Source: Citrobacter koseri ATCC BAA-895 (GTDB lineage: Bacteria; Pseudomonadota; Gammaproteobacteria; Enterobacterales; Enterobacteriaceae). Taken from it: a stretch of DNA of 64,000 nt. The stretch spans positions 1,178,001-1,242,000 of the forward strand of contig NC_009792.1 of assembly GCF_000018045.1 (NCBI RefSeq), read 5' to 3'. Made by a program: the position numbers and the translations under genes. This document shows positions 8,977 to 17,174 of this stretch, in pieces (within the stretch, counting starts at the first letter, position 1; each line of letters begins with the position of its first letter). The notes under the pieces are model-generated. The model was given only the letters and a program-made list of their open reading frames with translations, was not told the origin of the DNA and did no database searches.

Positions 8977-9003
8977 CCTGTTCGTTGTCTCCCGAGGTTA
9001 TCT

Positions 9004-9990
9004 ATGCAACCGCTTATGGACTCATGGCAGCGTAAATTCACCTATTTACGTCTGTCCGTTACCGATGTGTGCAATTTTCGTTGTACCTACTGTCTGCCGG
9101 ACGGGTACAAACCCGGCGGCGTGAGCAACAAGTCATTCTTGTCGGTGGATGAAGTTCGCCGCGTCACCCGCGCGTTCTCCGCGCTGGGTACGGAAAAAGT
9201 CCGTCTTACCGGCGGGGAACCCTCCTTACGCCGCGACTTTATCGATATTATCGCGGCGGTGCGTGAAAATGCGGCGATTCGCCAGATTGCGATAACGACC
9301 AATGGCTATCGCCTGGCGCGTGACGTCGCACGCTGGCGTGAGGCCGGATTAACCGCCATCAACGTCAGCGTGGACAGTCTGGACGCTCGCCAGTTTTATG
9401 CCATCACCGGGCAGGATAAATTTCAGGAAGTGATGAACGGTATTGATGCGGCGTTTGCCGCCGGTTTTGAAAAGGTCAAGGTGAATACGGTTCTGATGCG
9501 CGATGTGAATCATCATCAACTGGACACGTTTCTGGCCTGGATTAAGCCTCGCCGCATTCAGTTGCGCTTTATCGAACTGATGGAAACGGGTGAGGGCAGC
9601 GAGCTGTTTCAACGCCATCATATTTCGGGCGTGGTGCTGCGTGATGAACTGCTGCGACGCGGCTGGGTGCGCCAGATTCGCCAGCGCAGCGATGGCCCGG
9701 CACAGGTCTTTTGCCACCCGGACTTTGCAGGCGAAATCGGCCTGATCATGCCCTATGAAAAAACGTTCTGCGCCAGTTGCAACCGGCTGCGCGTCTCTTC
9801 CATCGGCAAACTGCATTTATGTCTTTTTGGTGATGGCGGGGTCGATTTACGAGACGTGCTGCAAGACGATACGCAGCAGGATGCCCTTAAGATGCGTATT
9901 GCCGATGCGCTGACGCATAAAAAACAGACGCATTTTTTACATCAGGGGAACACCGGCATTACGCAAAACCTGTCATACATTGGTGGATAG
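9004..9990 (+). CDS. MoaA-like radical SAM GTP 3',8-cyclase paralogue
   Basis: The product is 328 aa, the usual MoaA length. The radical SAM cluster motif is at the N-terminus (VCNFRCTYC, Cys 23, 27 and 30), followed by VRLTGGEPSLRRDF. The second, GTP-binding Fe-S site is at the C-terminus (FCASCNRLRVSSIGKLHLCL). The protein ends in GG, as MoaA does for its catalytic role. MoaA makes the pyranopterin precursor of molybdenum cofactor. In enterics the standard moaA lies in moaABCDE; here it stands alone behind a bd oxidase operon, so it is probably an extra copy. A link with the YdeP-like molybdoenzyme nearby is inference. Confidence 0.85.
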   Translation: MQPLMDSWQRKFTYLRLSVTDVCNFRCTYCLPDGYKPGGVSNKSFLSVDEVRRVTRAFSALGTEKVRLTGGEPSLRRDFIDIIAAVRENAAIRQIAITTNGYRLARDVARWREAGLTAINVSVDSLDARQFYAITGQDKFQEVMNGIDAAFAAGFEKVKVNTVLMRDVNHHQLDTFLAWIKPRRIQLRFIELMETGEGSELFQRHHISGVVLRDELLRRGWVRQIRQRSDGPAQVFCHPDFAGEIGLIMPYEKTFCASCNRLRVSSIGKLHLCLFGDGGVDLRDVLQDDTQQDALKMRIADALTHKKQTHFLHQGNTGITQNLSYIGG

Positions 9991-10002
9991 CGGGCAATGG
10001 AC

Positions 10003-10920
10003 TCAGGTCAGATTGAAGTAGCGATCGGGCTGATGTGGCTCCGGCAGGGGCTGTTGCCCGGTCATCTCTTTCAGATTGCGCTCAATGGTGTTGCAAATCG
10101 CGTTGAGCGGTAAATCGTTAGCCGATGTGCCAAAGGGATCTTCAAGTTCTTCCGCCAGGGAATCCCAGGATAAAAAGGTATAGGAAATAAAAACGGATAC
10201 GAATGGCGTCATGTAATGCAGGTCGCCAACCAGCGCAAAAGGAAGAAGGGTACAAAAAAGATAAACGGTTCGCTGGAGTATTAATGTATAAGCAAACGGC
10301 ACCGGGGTATTTGCAATTCGCTCACAGCCGCCAATAACGTGGGCGATTTCATCTATTTTATTATCGATGAGGCCGAATGTAATATCGCTCAGCTTGCCTT
10401 GTTCACGCAATGCTGCCATTTCATCGCCGATCAATAATAATATCCGGTTGGTTTTCATCGGGCTGAACATGACCTGGGTAAGAATATGTCGGGGCAGAAT
10501 TCGGTACATATCATATCCGGCGTCGGTTTTGCGTAATTCATGTTTCAGGCTCCAGCAAAGGGCAATCAGATAACCTGAAATTCTTTTATGTAGCTCAACG
10601 TCATTCGGCAACAAATTTTTTAACTGACGGATGATGGAACGCTCGGCAATCAGTAAGGTTCCCCATAGTCCCCGTGCCTCAACGAAACGGCTGTAGCTGG
10701 CGCTGTTGCGAAAGCCGAGAAAGATAGCGATTGCGATCCCCAGCAGGCTAAAAGGGGCAACGGTTAAGTGGATGCCCAGTTGCTCATACCATTGATAAAT
10801 GATAATTGCGATAGCTGACATGACAAGGTTTAAAAATAACCGAAATGTTATTTTTGACAATACCGAGCCATGCCAATCAAATAATCGAAAAAACCAATGT
10901 TGCTCTGGTCTGATAATCAT
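10003..10920 (-). CDS. yneE: Bestrophin-like membrane protein (YneE family)
   Basis: The product is 305 aa, as in E. coli YneE. It begins MIIRPEQHWFFRLFDWHGSV and contains GFRNSASYSRFVEARGLWG and the DPFGTSANDLPLNAICNTIE segment, both characteristic of the bacterial bestrophin homologues (UPF0187). Several hydrophobic segments indicate an inner-membrane protein. Bacterial bestrophins that have been studied form pentameric ion channels; the role of YneE is unknown. It converges on the MoaA-like gene with a 12-nt gap. Confidence 0.85.
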   Translation of the reverse strand: MIIRPEQHWFFRLFDWHGSVLSKITFRLFLNLVMSAIAIIIYQWYEQLGIHLTVAPFSLLGIAIAIFLGFRNSASYSRFVEARGLWGTLLIAERSIIRQLKNLLPNDVELHKRISGYLIALCWSLKHELRKTDAGYDMYRILPRHILTQVMFSPMKTNRILLLIGDEMAALREQGKLSDITFGLIDNKIDEIAHVIGGCERIANTPVPFAYTLILQRTVYLFCTLLPFALVGDLHYMTPFVSVFISYTFLSWDSLAEELEDPFGTSANDLPLNAICNTIERNLKEMTGQQPLPEPHQPDRYFNLT

Positions 10921-11171
10921 GACTGACGATTTCTCTGAAGATGTAATGAGAAGGATTCAACGAAGGGTGAATGCGATAGAAACTATTTTAATCGTTATTT
11001 TGCCGTCTGACAATCAATGACGAATAAAAATAAGGCGGAATAAAAGTAATGGTATTGGCTTTATCATTCGCTGGTGAATTTAATCATTACGTTATACCTC
11101 CTGGCTCAGATTTGAACTGTCACCGTTACGGCGCAACCAATGTACATGCCACGTGAAGTATGACGGGTATA

Positions 11172-11202
11172 TTGACCTTGAAGTTAACTTTAAGGTTATG
11201 CT
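11172..11202 (+). promoter_or_regulatory. MerR-type promoter with 19-bp spacer
   Basis: TTGACC (-35, 11172-11177) and TATGCT (-10, 11197-11202) are separated by exactly 19 bp. The spacer region is a 20-bp dyad with one mismatch (CCTTGAAGTTAACTTTAAGG). Over-long spacers carrying a dyad are the signature of promoters activated by MerR-family regulators; the AAGTTAACTT core resembles SoxR boxes and those of related MerR regulators of oxidoreductase genes. It lies 43 nt before the saccharopine-dehydrogenase-like gene. The rest of 10921-11245 shows no other gene. A matching promoter is found at 14410-14440. Confidence 0.75.
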
Positions 11203-11245
11203 GTGACGTAAGCCGGGCAATTTATTTATTAAAGGGGTTAATGCA

Positions 11246-12325
11246 ATGAATGAGCAACATTCCCATCCAGAATTTCCGCGCTGGATGATCTATGGCGCGA
11301 ACGGTTATACCGGAGAAATGATTGCCCGTGAGGCCGTACGGCGAGGATTCAGGCCAGTTCTGGCGGGGCGCAGGCAAGAAACGATAGACTCTCTGGCTTG
11401 CAATCTCGGGCTTGAGGCTCACGCCTTCGCCCTTGATAATCCGGCTGAACTGCTCAGACAGCTCGAAGGGTGTGCTCTGGTATTAAATTGTGCGGGGCCG
11501 TTCTCCGCTACTGCGGCGCCTTTGATGGAGGCCTGCCTGCAAACCCGAACCCATTATCTTGATATTACAGGGGAGATAGGCGTGTTCGAAGCGGCACAAC
11601 TGCTGAATACCCGTGCCCGGGATGCCAGTGTTGTATTGTGCCCCGGCGTCGGGTTTGACGTTATTCCTACGGACTGCGTGGCGGCCGCCCTGAAGGAGGC
11701 CCTGCCGGATGCGATCCGCCTTAACCTGGGATTCGATTCACGCTCTGTTTTTTCTCCGGGTACGGCGAAAACGGCGATCGAGGGGCTGGCGCAGGGCGGA
11801 AAAATTCGGCGAGGAGGGAAGATCATTACCGTGCCGCTTGCTTATGAAGTTCGCCGTATTGACTTCGGCGATGGCGAGAAGGACGCGATGACAATCCCCT
11901 GGGGGGACGTGTCCACGGCGTATTACACGACAGGTATTCCAGACATTCAGGTCTTTGTGCCGGGTTCGACGCGCATGATTTCCCAGGCCCGGAGAGCAAA
12001 CTACATCAGACCATTGCTGCGACTGGCATGGGTGCAGAAGCTCCTCAAGGCTTATATATCCCGAACGGTGAAAGGCCCCGGAGAAATGAAACGTGAACAG
12101 ACGCCCTCTTTTGTGTGGGGAGAGGCCATCAACGCCCGTGGCGACAAAAAAACTGCCCGTATCCGTACACCGAATGGTTATACCCTGACCATTATGGGGG
12201 CGTTAGCGGTGGTTGAGCACCTGATGATGAACCGGATTGCAGGAGGGGCCTACACGCCGGCCACGTTAATGGGCGCAAATCTGATAACCCGGTTACCAGG
12301 GGCTGGCCCGCTGAGGATTGTATAA
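11246..12325 (+). CDS. Saccharopine-dehydrogenase-like NAD(P)-binding oxidoreductase
   Basis: The product is 359 aa. It opens with a Rossmann fold (WMIYGANGYTGEMIAREAVR) and continues ALVLNCAGPFSATAAPLMEA and DITGEIGVFE, the pattern of the saccharopine dehydrogenase/trans-acting enoyl reductase family. AGGGG lies upstream of the ATG at 11246. The substrate is unknown. It is preceded by a MerR-type promoter and followed by a bidirectional terminator. The converging operon at 12366-14353 carries the same kind of promoter, so the three enzymes are probably induced together, perhaps by electrophiles, quinones or aldehydes (inference). Confidence 0.8.
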   Translation: MNEQHSHPEFPRWMIYGANGYTGEMIAREAVRRGFRPVLAGRRQETIDSLACNLGLEAHAFALDNPAELLRQLEGCALVLNCAGPFSATAAPLMEACLQTRTHYLDITGEIGVFEAAQLLNTRARDASVVLCPGVGFDVIPTDCVAAALKEALPDAIRLNLGFDSRSVFSPGTAKTAIEGLAQGGKIRRGGKIITVPLAYEVRRIDFGDGEKDAMTIPWGDVSTAYYTTGIPDIQVFVPGSTRMISQARRANYIRPLLRLAWVQKLLKAYISRTVKGPGEMKREQTPSFVWGEAINARGDKKTARIRTPNGYTLTIMGALAVVEHLMMNRIAGGAYTPATLMGANLITRLPGAGPLRIV

Positions 12326-12331
12326 TTGCTC

Positions 12332-12359
12332 AGGGCGGGACAGGGGATGCTCCCGCCCT
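12332..12359. terminator. Bidirectional terminator between converging oxidoreductase genes
   Basis: A 9-bp GC-rich stem (AGGGCGGGA / TCCCGCCCT) lies in the 40-nt gap between the two stop codons at 12325 and 12366. A few T residues follow on the plus strand. Confidence 0.65.
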
Positions 12360-12365
12360 TTGCGC

Positions 12366-13343
12366 TTATTCAAGGGTAAGGATAACTTTACCGATATGAG
12401 TTCCGGCATCCAGTAACGTATGTGCCTGACGGACATCCTCAAATTTAACTATCTGGTGAATGACGGGTTTACACTTTCCGGCTTCGATTAAAGGCCATAC
12501 TTTTTGTATGAGCTGTTGGGCGATTTCTTCCTTTTCAGCAGCGTCCCGGCTCCTCATCGTTGAACCGGTTACCACCGCTCTTTTAAGGATCAGTTCCTGG
12601 ATATCAAATTCCTTAACCATCCTGCCCCCCATAAATCCAATCAGTACGAGCCGACCGTCCTTTTTAAGAAGGCGAAGGTTCTTGTTAAAATAAGCGGCTC
12701 CGACAATATCAAGAATAACATCAACGCCTTTTCCGTCGGTTCTGCTGAGGATTTCTTCTTCAAAATCATGGGTTCTGTAGTTAATGATTTCCCCATATTG
12801 TTGCAGAAACGGAATTTTATCGTCACTTCCGACGGTGCTGAACGCTTTAATATTCATGGCATTACACAACGCCAGCGCGGTCGTCCCTATGCCGCTTGCG
12901 CCACCGTGGATCAAAACAACATCCTCTTTTTTCACTTTTCCCAACGAAAAAAGATTGGCCCATACCGTAAAGAATGTTTCCGGGAGCGCTGCTGCTTCTG
13001 TAAAACTTAAATTTTGTGGGGCAGGCAATACCTGACCTGCCGGAACGGCGCAAAATTCTGCATATCCCCCGCCATTGGTGAGCGCACAGACGCGATCGCC
13101 AACTGAAAAGTGAGCAACGTTTTTCCCGATTGAGTGTACGATACCCGCGACTTCCAGTCCGGGAACCGGCGTAACACCTTCTGGCATGGGATATTTTCCC
13201 TCTCTCTGCATAATATCCGGGCGATTCACGCCGGCCGCTTTAACTGAGATCAGGACATCGTTCTCGCCACATTCCGGCATTTTTCCCTGGCTTACCTTCA
13301 GAACTTCAGGGCCGCCAGCTTCTGTTATCTCAATGAGTTTCAT
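12366..13343 (-). CDS. Zinc-independent NADPH:quinone oxidoreductase (MDR family)
   Basis: The product is 325 aa. It belongs to the quinone oxidoreductase branch of the medium-chain dehydrogenase/reductase superfamily: VKAAGVNRPDIMQREGKYPM and PGLEVAGIV near the N-terminus, and the nucleotide-binding motif VLIHGGASGIGTTALAL in the middle. The cysteine cluster of structural-zinc alcohol dehydrogenases is absent. These enzymes reduce quinones or enones with NADPH. It starts 56 nt after the SDR gene on the same strand and is probably the second gene of the MerR-controlled operon that begins at 14353. Confidence 0.85.
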   Translation of the reverse strand: MKLIEITEAGGPEVLKVSQGKMPECGENDVLISVKAAGVNRPDIMQREGKYPMPEGVTPVPGLEVAGIVHSIGKNVAHFSVGDRVCALTNGGGYAEFCAVPAGQVLPAPQNLSFTEAAALPETFFTVWANLFSLGKVKKEDVVLIHGGASGIGTTALALCNAMNIKAFSTVGSDDKIPFLQQYGEIINYRTHDFEEEILSRTDGKGVDVILDIVGAAYFNKNLRLLKKDGRLVLIGFMGGRMVKEFDIQELILKRAVVTGSTMRSRDAAEKEEIAQQLIQKVWPLIEAGKCKPVIHQIVKFEDVRQAHTLLDAGTHIGKVILTLE

Positions 13344-13399
13344 CTGATTCTACCTGTTTAATGTCAGGGGTTGATTAGCGATACCACCCGCGTGGCTGT

Positions 13400-14353
13400 T
13401 TATTGGTCTTTCTTTACGGTGAGCGACGCTTTCCATTCACGGTAAAGGGTTTCCAGTCCCTGACGGTACGTTGTTATCTGAAAGTCCGGGAATCGCCGCT
13501 TAAATTTTGATGAATCAAACAGGTTATCATGTTGATAGCGGGGCAGGAGTTCCCGGAGTTCCCGTGGGCCTTTGGAAAAGATACCGGCGGCGAACAAGGC
13601 GAATTTGCTCAGGACAGACCATGACGTTTCTTTCCCGAACACGTTACAGGCCAGAGAAACGAACTGCGCATAGGTGAGCCGTTCATCGCAACAGGGCAGG
13701 TGCCACGTCTGACCGAAGGCATCAGGGGTGTTGCCAAGACGCGCTAAAGCCCGACTGGCATCGGGGGTCCATATGAGCGTACGTAACGTGTCGTCACGTA
13801 ATGGCACGCGTGGTTTTTTCCCTGCTTTAAGTCTGTCTAAAATTAAGGCATTGGTAAAACTCTGGGTTTTCCCCGGCCCATAAAACTCGGGCGCGCGCCC
13901 GATAAGCACAGGGATGTCGCCCCGACGCATCTCCTCCAGCACTTTGTTTGCCATCAGGGCTCGAACCCGCCCTTTGCGCCCTGACGGCAGGAACGGCGTT
14001 TCCTCGGTCTGCAATCTGCTGTCCTGCGGGTACATATAAGTATTGTCAAAATAAACAAAACTTGCCCCCACTGTCCGACACGCGTTCAGCGCGTTTTGCA
14101 GCATTACCGGAAACTGCTGTTCCCAGAGGTCGGCATCCGGCGGCAGACCCGCCGCAAAATAGACAATGCGGCTTCCTTTAACCGCTTCCAGTGTCTGACG
14201 GGCATCCAGTAAATCAGCGGGCATAAGGCTATCGCTGCCATTTACCTTCTGTGGATTGCGGCTTACAAGCCTCAGTTCAGCACTGTAAGAATGCGTTAAC
14301 TCGCGAGCAAGTTCCCGGGCAATCTGTCCGCTTGCCCCCAGAATCGTTTGCAT
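13400..14353 (-). CDS. Extended SDR (NAD-dependent epimerase/dehydratase-like) protein
   Basis: The product is 317 aa. It starts MQTILGASGQIARELAREL, a GxxGxxA dinucleotide-binding motif, and contains FVYFDNTYMYPQ, where the catalytic Tyr of an extended short-chain dehydrogenase would be. The RAPEFYGPGKTQSF segment also fits the NAD-dependent epimerase group. Substrate not identifiable. It is the first gene behind a MerR-type promoter (14410-14440) and is followed by the quinone oxidoreductase. Confidence 0.78.
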   Translation of the reverse strand: MQTILGASGQIARELARELTHSYSAELRLVSRNPQKVNGSDSLMPADLLDARQTLEAVKGSRIVYFAAGLPPDADLWEQQFPVMLQNALNACRTVGASFVYFDNTYMYPQDSRLQTEETPFLPSGRKGRVRALMANKVLEEMRRGDIPVLIGRAPEFYGPGKTQSFTNALILDRLKAGKKPRVPLRDDTLRTLIWTPDASRALARLGNTPDAFGQTWHLPCCDERLTYAQFVSLACNVFGKETSWSVLSKFALFAAGIFSKGPRELRELLPRYQHDNLFDSSKFKRRFPDFQITTYRQGLETLYREWKASLTVKKDQ

Positions 14354-14409
14354 CTCACTTCCTCTTCGACAATGTCAGATGGGTGTCCCGGCCCATTGGC
14401 CTTTTTCAA

Positions 14410-14440
14410 AGTATAAGTTTAAAGTTCACTTGAAGGTCAA
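14410..14440 (-). promoter_or_regulatory. Second MerR-type promoter with 19-bp spacer
   Basis: Read on the minus strand, TTGACC (14440-14435) and TATACT (14415-14410) are 19 bp apart and enclose TTCAAGTGAACTTTAAA, the same half-sites as the promoter at 11172-11202 (AAGT-x-AACTTTAA). It lies 57 nt before the SDR gene at 14353. The two promoters very probably answer to one MerR-family regulator, which is not encoded in this window. Confidence 0.7.
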
Positions 14441-14602
14441 TGGGGTGTTGCGACGTTGTTTAAATGTCGTCTGGTATTGGGATACAGCGCCAGCAACGGA
14501 ATGGCGCCGAAGCCGAACATCAAACGATGAAAAATACGAGATTGCGCGTTGTCGAGGCATGGTAGAGTGGGGGGGCTCAAAGAATGATTCGAGGTTTGCG
14601 CT

Positions 14603-15394
14603 ATGCAACAAATTGATTTTTACATGGTTGATGCCTTTAGCACGGCTACTTTTGGCGGCAATGCCGCAGCCGTGTGTCCGCTCACCGAGTGGTTGCCTGA
14701 TGAGACATTATTGAAAATGTCCAAACAGCATAACCAGTCAGAAACGGCTTTTTTTGTCCCAAATGAAAACGGCTTCGAGTTGCGCTGGTTTACCACTCAA
14801 GGGGAAATAAATCTGTGTGGGCATGCCACACTTGCTGCCGCGCACGTCATCTTTGAACATCTTGATTACCCGGGCGCGACTATCCATTTTGATACCCGGT
14901 TTGTTGGCCCATTGACAGTAGCACGCAGCGGCGAGTGGTTGACGCTTGATTTTCCAGCCTGGGAAACCGAGCCCGTCGTGCCGCCGTCCTTATTGCTGGA
15001 AACGTTGGGCATCACAGAATACAAAGAAGTGCGCGTGGCGCGTGATTACATGGTCGTGCTGGATAATCAACGGCAGGTAGAAGCGCTACGCCCGAACATT
15101 AATGCCATGCTCCCTCTGGGAAAAATGGTTTGCATAACCGCGCCCGGCGAAGAGAAATACGATTTTGTCAGCCGTTTCTTTTGCCCGGGAGAAGCCGTAG
15201 CGGAAGACCCCGTTACAGGTTCAGCACATAGCATGCTAATTCCGTACTGGGCTGAAAAACTGAAAAAAACACAAATGCTGGCGCACCAGGGCGCCGAACG
15301 TGGCGGGGATTTACGCTGCCAGCGAGTGGGGGATCGAGTCCACATCGGCGGACAGGCAACAACTTATCTGCTGGGTAAGGTACTGTTGCGCTAG
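14603..15394 (+). CDS. PhzF-family isomerase/epimerase
   Basis: The product is 263 aa, the usual length. It starts MQQIDFYMVDAFSTATFGGN, and NAAAVCPL and QSETAFFV (with the family Glu) follow. Later come GEINLCGHATLAAAHVIF, and near the end FCPGEAVAEDPVTGSAHS. These are the hallmarks of the PhzF/diaminopimelate-epimerase-like fold. The best-known member isomerises a phenazine precursor, but most enterobacterial members (such as YddE) have no known substrate, and there are no phenazine genes here. It is the first gene in the row of small plus-strand genes each followed by a related hairpin repeat. Confidence 0.85.
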   Translation: MQQIDFYMVDAFSTATFGGNAAAVCPLTEWLPDETLLKMSKQHNQSETAFFVPNENGFELRWFTTQGEINLCGHATLAAAHVIFEHLDYPGATIHFDTRFVGPLTVARSGEWLTLDFPAWETEPVVPPSLLLETLGITEYKEVRVARDYMVVLDNQRQVEALRPNINAMLPLGKMVCITAPGEEKYDFVSRFFCPGEAVAEDPVTGSAHSMLIPYWAEKLKKTQMLAHQGAERGGDLRCQRVGDRVHIGGQATTYLLGKVLLR

Positions 15395-15465
15395 AACGTC
15401 CAGAATGCGGTTCGGAATGGGCTTTCAGGTACGATTATGGCAGACCTGACGGCGCTTTAGACTGA

Positions 15466-15490
15466 CTGTGTTGTGCCAGGAGGGGACGTT
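15466..15490 (+). repeat. Intergenic hairpin repeat, copy 1 (degenerate)
   Basis: The core TGTGCCAGGAGGGGACGTT matches the other copies at 16175, 16983 and 18022 (consensus CCGCTGTGTGCCAGGAGCGG). It lies 71 nt after the PhzF-like gene. The left arm of the hairpin is eroded in this copy. Confidence 0.6.
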
Positions 15491-15613
15491 GCTAATGCAA
15501 CGGCGTATTAATCAGCGGAGTGCAGGTCAGTGCCATAAGAAATAGATATTAGACAAAGATACTGCCGCTTGCTTGTATGTTACAAATATGTAATCAATTT
15601 TTTTGGAAAAGTC

Positions 15614-16093
15614 TTGTTCACTATCAAAACTGACGATCTCTCCCATCCAGCAGTGCAAGCGTTAGTGGCCTATCATATTTCCGGCATGCTGGAGCAGTCC
15701 CCACCAGAAAGCAGCCATGCTTTAGATATTCGAAAACTGCGTGACCCAGCTGTGATATTTTGGTCAGCATGGGAAGGGGTACAACTCGCAGGAATTGGCG
15801 CGCTGAAAATACTGGATGATGAACATGGTGAGCTGAAATCAATGCGTACCGCGCCAAATTTTTTGCGTCGTGGCGTAGCGAATCAGCTTTTACAGCATAT
15901 CTTGCAGGTTGCGCATATCAAAGGCCTACGACGTTTAAGTTTAGAAACCGGAACACAGCCAGGGTTTTCCGCTTGCCATCAACTTTATATCAAGCACGGT
16001 TTCGTTAACTGCGAGCCGTTTGCTGATTATCAGTCTGACCCAAATAGCCGTTTTATGACATTAGTTTTATGTGAGAAAGATAAATTGTCATGA
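15614..16093 (+). CDS. GNAT-family N-acetyltransferase
   Basis: The product is 159 aa if it starts at the TTG at 15614, which has GGAAAAG 8 nt upstream and opens directly into the fold (FTIKTDDLSHPAVQALV). A longer reading from 15569 adds a hydrophobic stretch with no ribosome site. The acetyl-CoA motif is LKSMRTAPNFLRRGVANQLL, and RLSLETGTQPGFSACHQLY and KHGFVNCEPF follow, as in GNAT proteins of the YhhY/PaiA-like group. Target unknown. It lies between two copies of the hairpin repeat. Confidence 0.8.
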   Translation: MFTIKTDDLSHPAVQALVAYHISGMLEQSPPESSHALDIRKLRDPAVIFWSAWEGVQLAGIGALKILDDEHGELKSMRTAPNFLRRGVANQLLQHILQVAHIKGLRRLSLETGTQPGFSACHQLYIKHGFVNCEPFADYQSDPNSRFMTLVLCEKDKLS

Positions 16094-16174
16094 CTAATGC
16101 AGAGAGAATGGTGCCATATTTTTTCAAAAAAATTCTGCTCCTTGCTCACTGTAGACGTGACGACCACTCAGCCC

Positions 16175-16200
16175 AGCCGCTGCGTGCCAGGAGGGGAAGT
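16175..16200 (+). repeat. Intergenic hairpin repeat, copy 2
   Basis: AGCCGCTGCGTGCCAGGAGG is the readable core. Further upstream GCTCACTGTAGACG (from 16144) matches the leader part of copies 3 and 4 (GCTCA-x-AG-x-GAC). It lies 81 nt after the preceding acetyltransferase gene. The hairpin arms are imperfect. Confidence 0.65.
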
Positions 16201-16293
16201 TGTATACTTTATACGTGCGCCAGTCAAAGTTGATCATTCAGGTGTGAATGATAAAGTTGTTAACTCCTCTCTCTAAAAAGGTGATTAAATCTA

Positions 16294-16827
16294 ATGCATC
16301 ATATCTCTTCTGTCAGTCTCAATTATCGCTGTCTCCAGCATACAGACTGGCCATTTTTTTTGGCATTAAATCCGGATCGTCATGTGATGCATTTTATTAG
16401 TGATTCACGTACTGATGACGAGATTAGAACCCAGTCTTTTGAAAGCCGTCTACAGCCCTGGCATAAAGGCAGTGAACACTGGTTATGTATGATAATGAGT
16501 CGAAAGGATACAGATATACCAATTGGTGTAACTGGCTTTATTAATCGTGGTGAGGGCATCGCGGAAGTGGGGTTTATCCTGGCATCAGAATTTCACGGCA
16601 AAGGTTTTGGTACAGAATCGTTAAAAGATATTGCCCGCTTTGCTTTCGATGAGCATGGGTATCGTAAGCTCACTGCTACGGTAACAGCTGGCAACAATGT
16701 ATCGCGGAGAATATTGCATAAAGTCGGATTTCAGCAGGAGGGAACTCTAAGAAAAAACTATTTCCTGCATGGTTGCTGGCATGATGATTGGGTATTTGGA
16801 TTGTTGAGAGAAGAATTTAGTTACTGA
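16294..16827 (+). CDS. RimJ/RimL-type N-acetyltransferase
   Basis: The product is 177 aa with AAGGTG 9-14 nt before the ATG. It has the RimJ/RimL pattern: LNYRCLQHTDWPFFLALN at the start, IAEVGFILASEFHGKGFGTE as the acetyl-CoA loop, and GNNVSRRILHKVGFQQEGTL followed by WHDDWVFGLL at the end. RimJ/RimL relatives acetylate N-terminal residues of proteins or small molecules; the target here is unknown. It sits between hairpin copies 2 and 3. The gene is distinctly AT-richer than the yersiniabactin region downstream. Confidence 0.85.
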   Translation: MHHISSVSLNYRCLQHTDWPFFLALNPDRHVMHFISDSRTDDEIRTQSFESRLQPWHKGSEHWLCMIMSRKDTDIPIGVTGFINRGEGIAEVGFILASEFHGKGFGTESLKDIARFAFDEHGYRKLTATVTAGNNVSRRILHKVGFQQEGTLRKNYFLHGCWHDDWVFGLLREEFSY

Positions 16828-17174
16828 AAAATGAAACGGCAAAACATGCCCAATTCTGGAAATGTTGCAGCGAGGTTCTACACATACATTCATTTCAGAA
16901 TGGCATTTGAGTCAACCGACATATATGTTGTACCAGGGGCATCGTCAATGCCTGCTTCTCGCTCATAGTAGACCTTCGCACTTGTCCGCTGTGTGCCAGG
17001 AGCGGAAGTTTAATTGTTCTGACCAGCTCTCAAATCGCGGTCAGATTTTGTCGACCGTTTCAGATGCTTCTCAGCAAACCTTTGTTCAACGACAACAGCG
17101 ACTTCTTAATTTCGTTATCGCCGATGTGAATGCTAAAATTCCTGAAAGTTTCACTATTGCCAAAGCATCCATTT
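16828..17174. other. 347-bp gap holding hairpin repeat copy 3
   Basis: The gap contains the repeat at 16983-17007. After it there is an open frame running to 17188 whose tail (from about 17020) reads like protein (for example QQTFVQRQQRLLNFVIADVN). It has no convincing start and no match I recognise, so it may be the remnant of a lost gene. No terminator is obvious. Confidence 0.35.
16983..17007 (+). repeat. Intergenic hairpin repeat, copy 3
   Basis: TCCGCTGTGTGCCAGGAGCG is the core, forming a TCCGCT / AGCGGA stem around GTGTGCCAGG. The leader GCTCATAGTAGACC (from 16960) matches copies 2 and 4. This copy keeps both arms. Confidence 0.75.
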
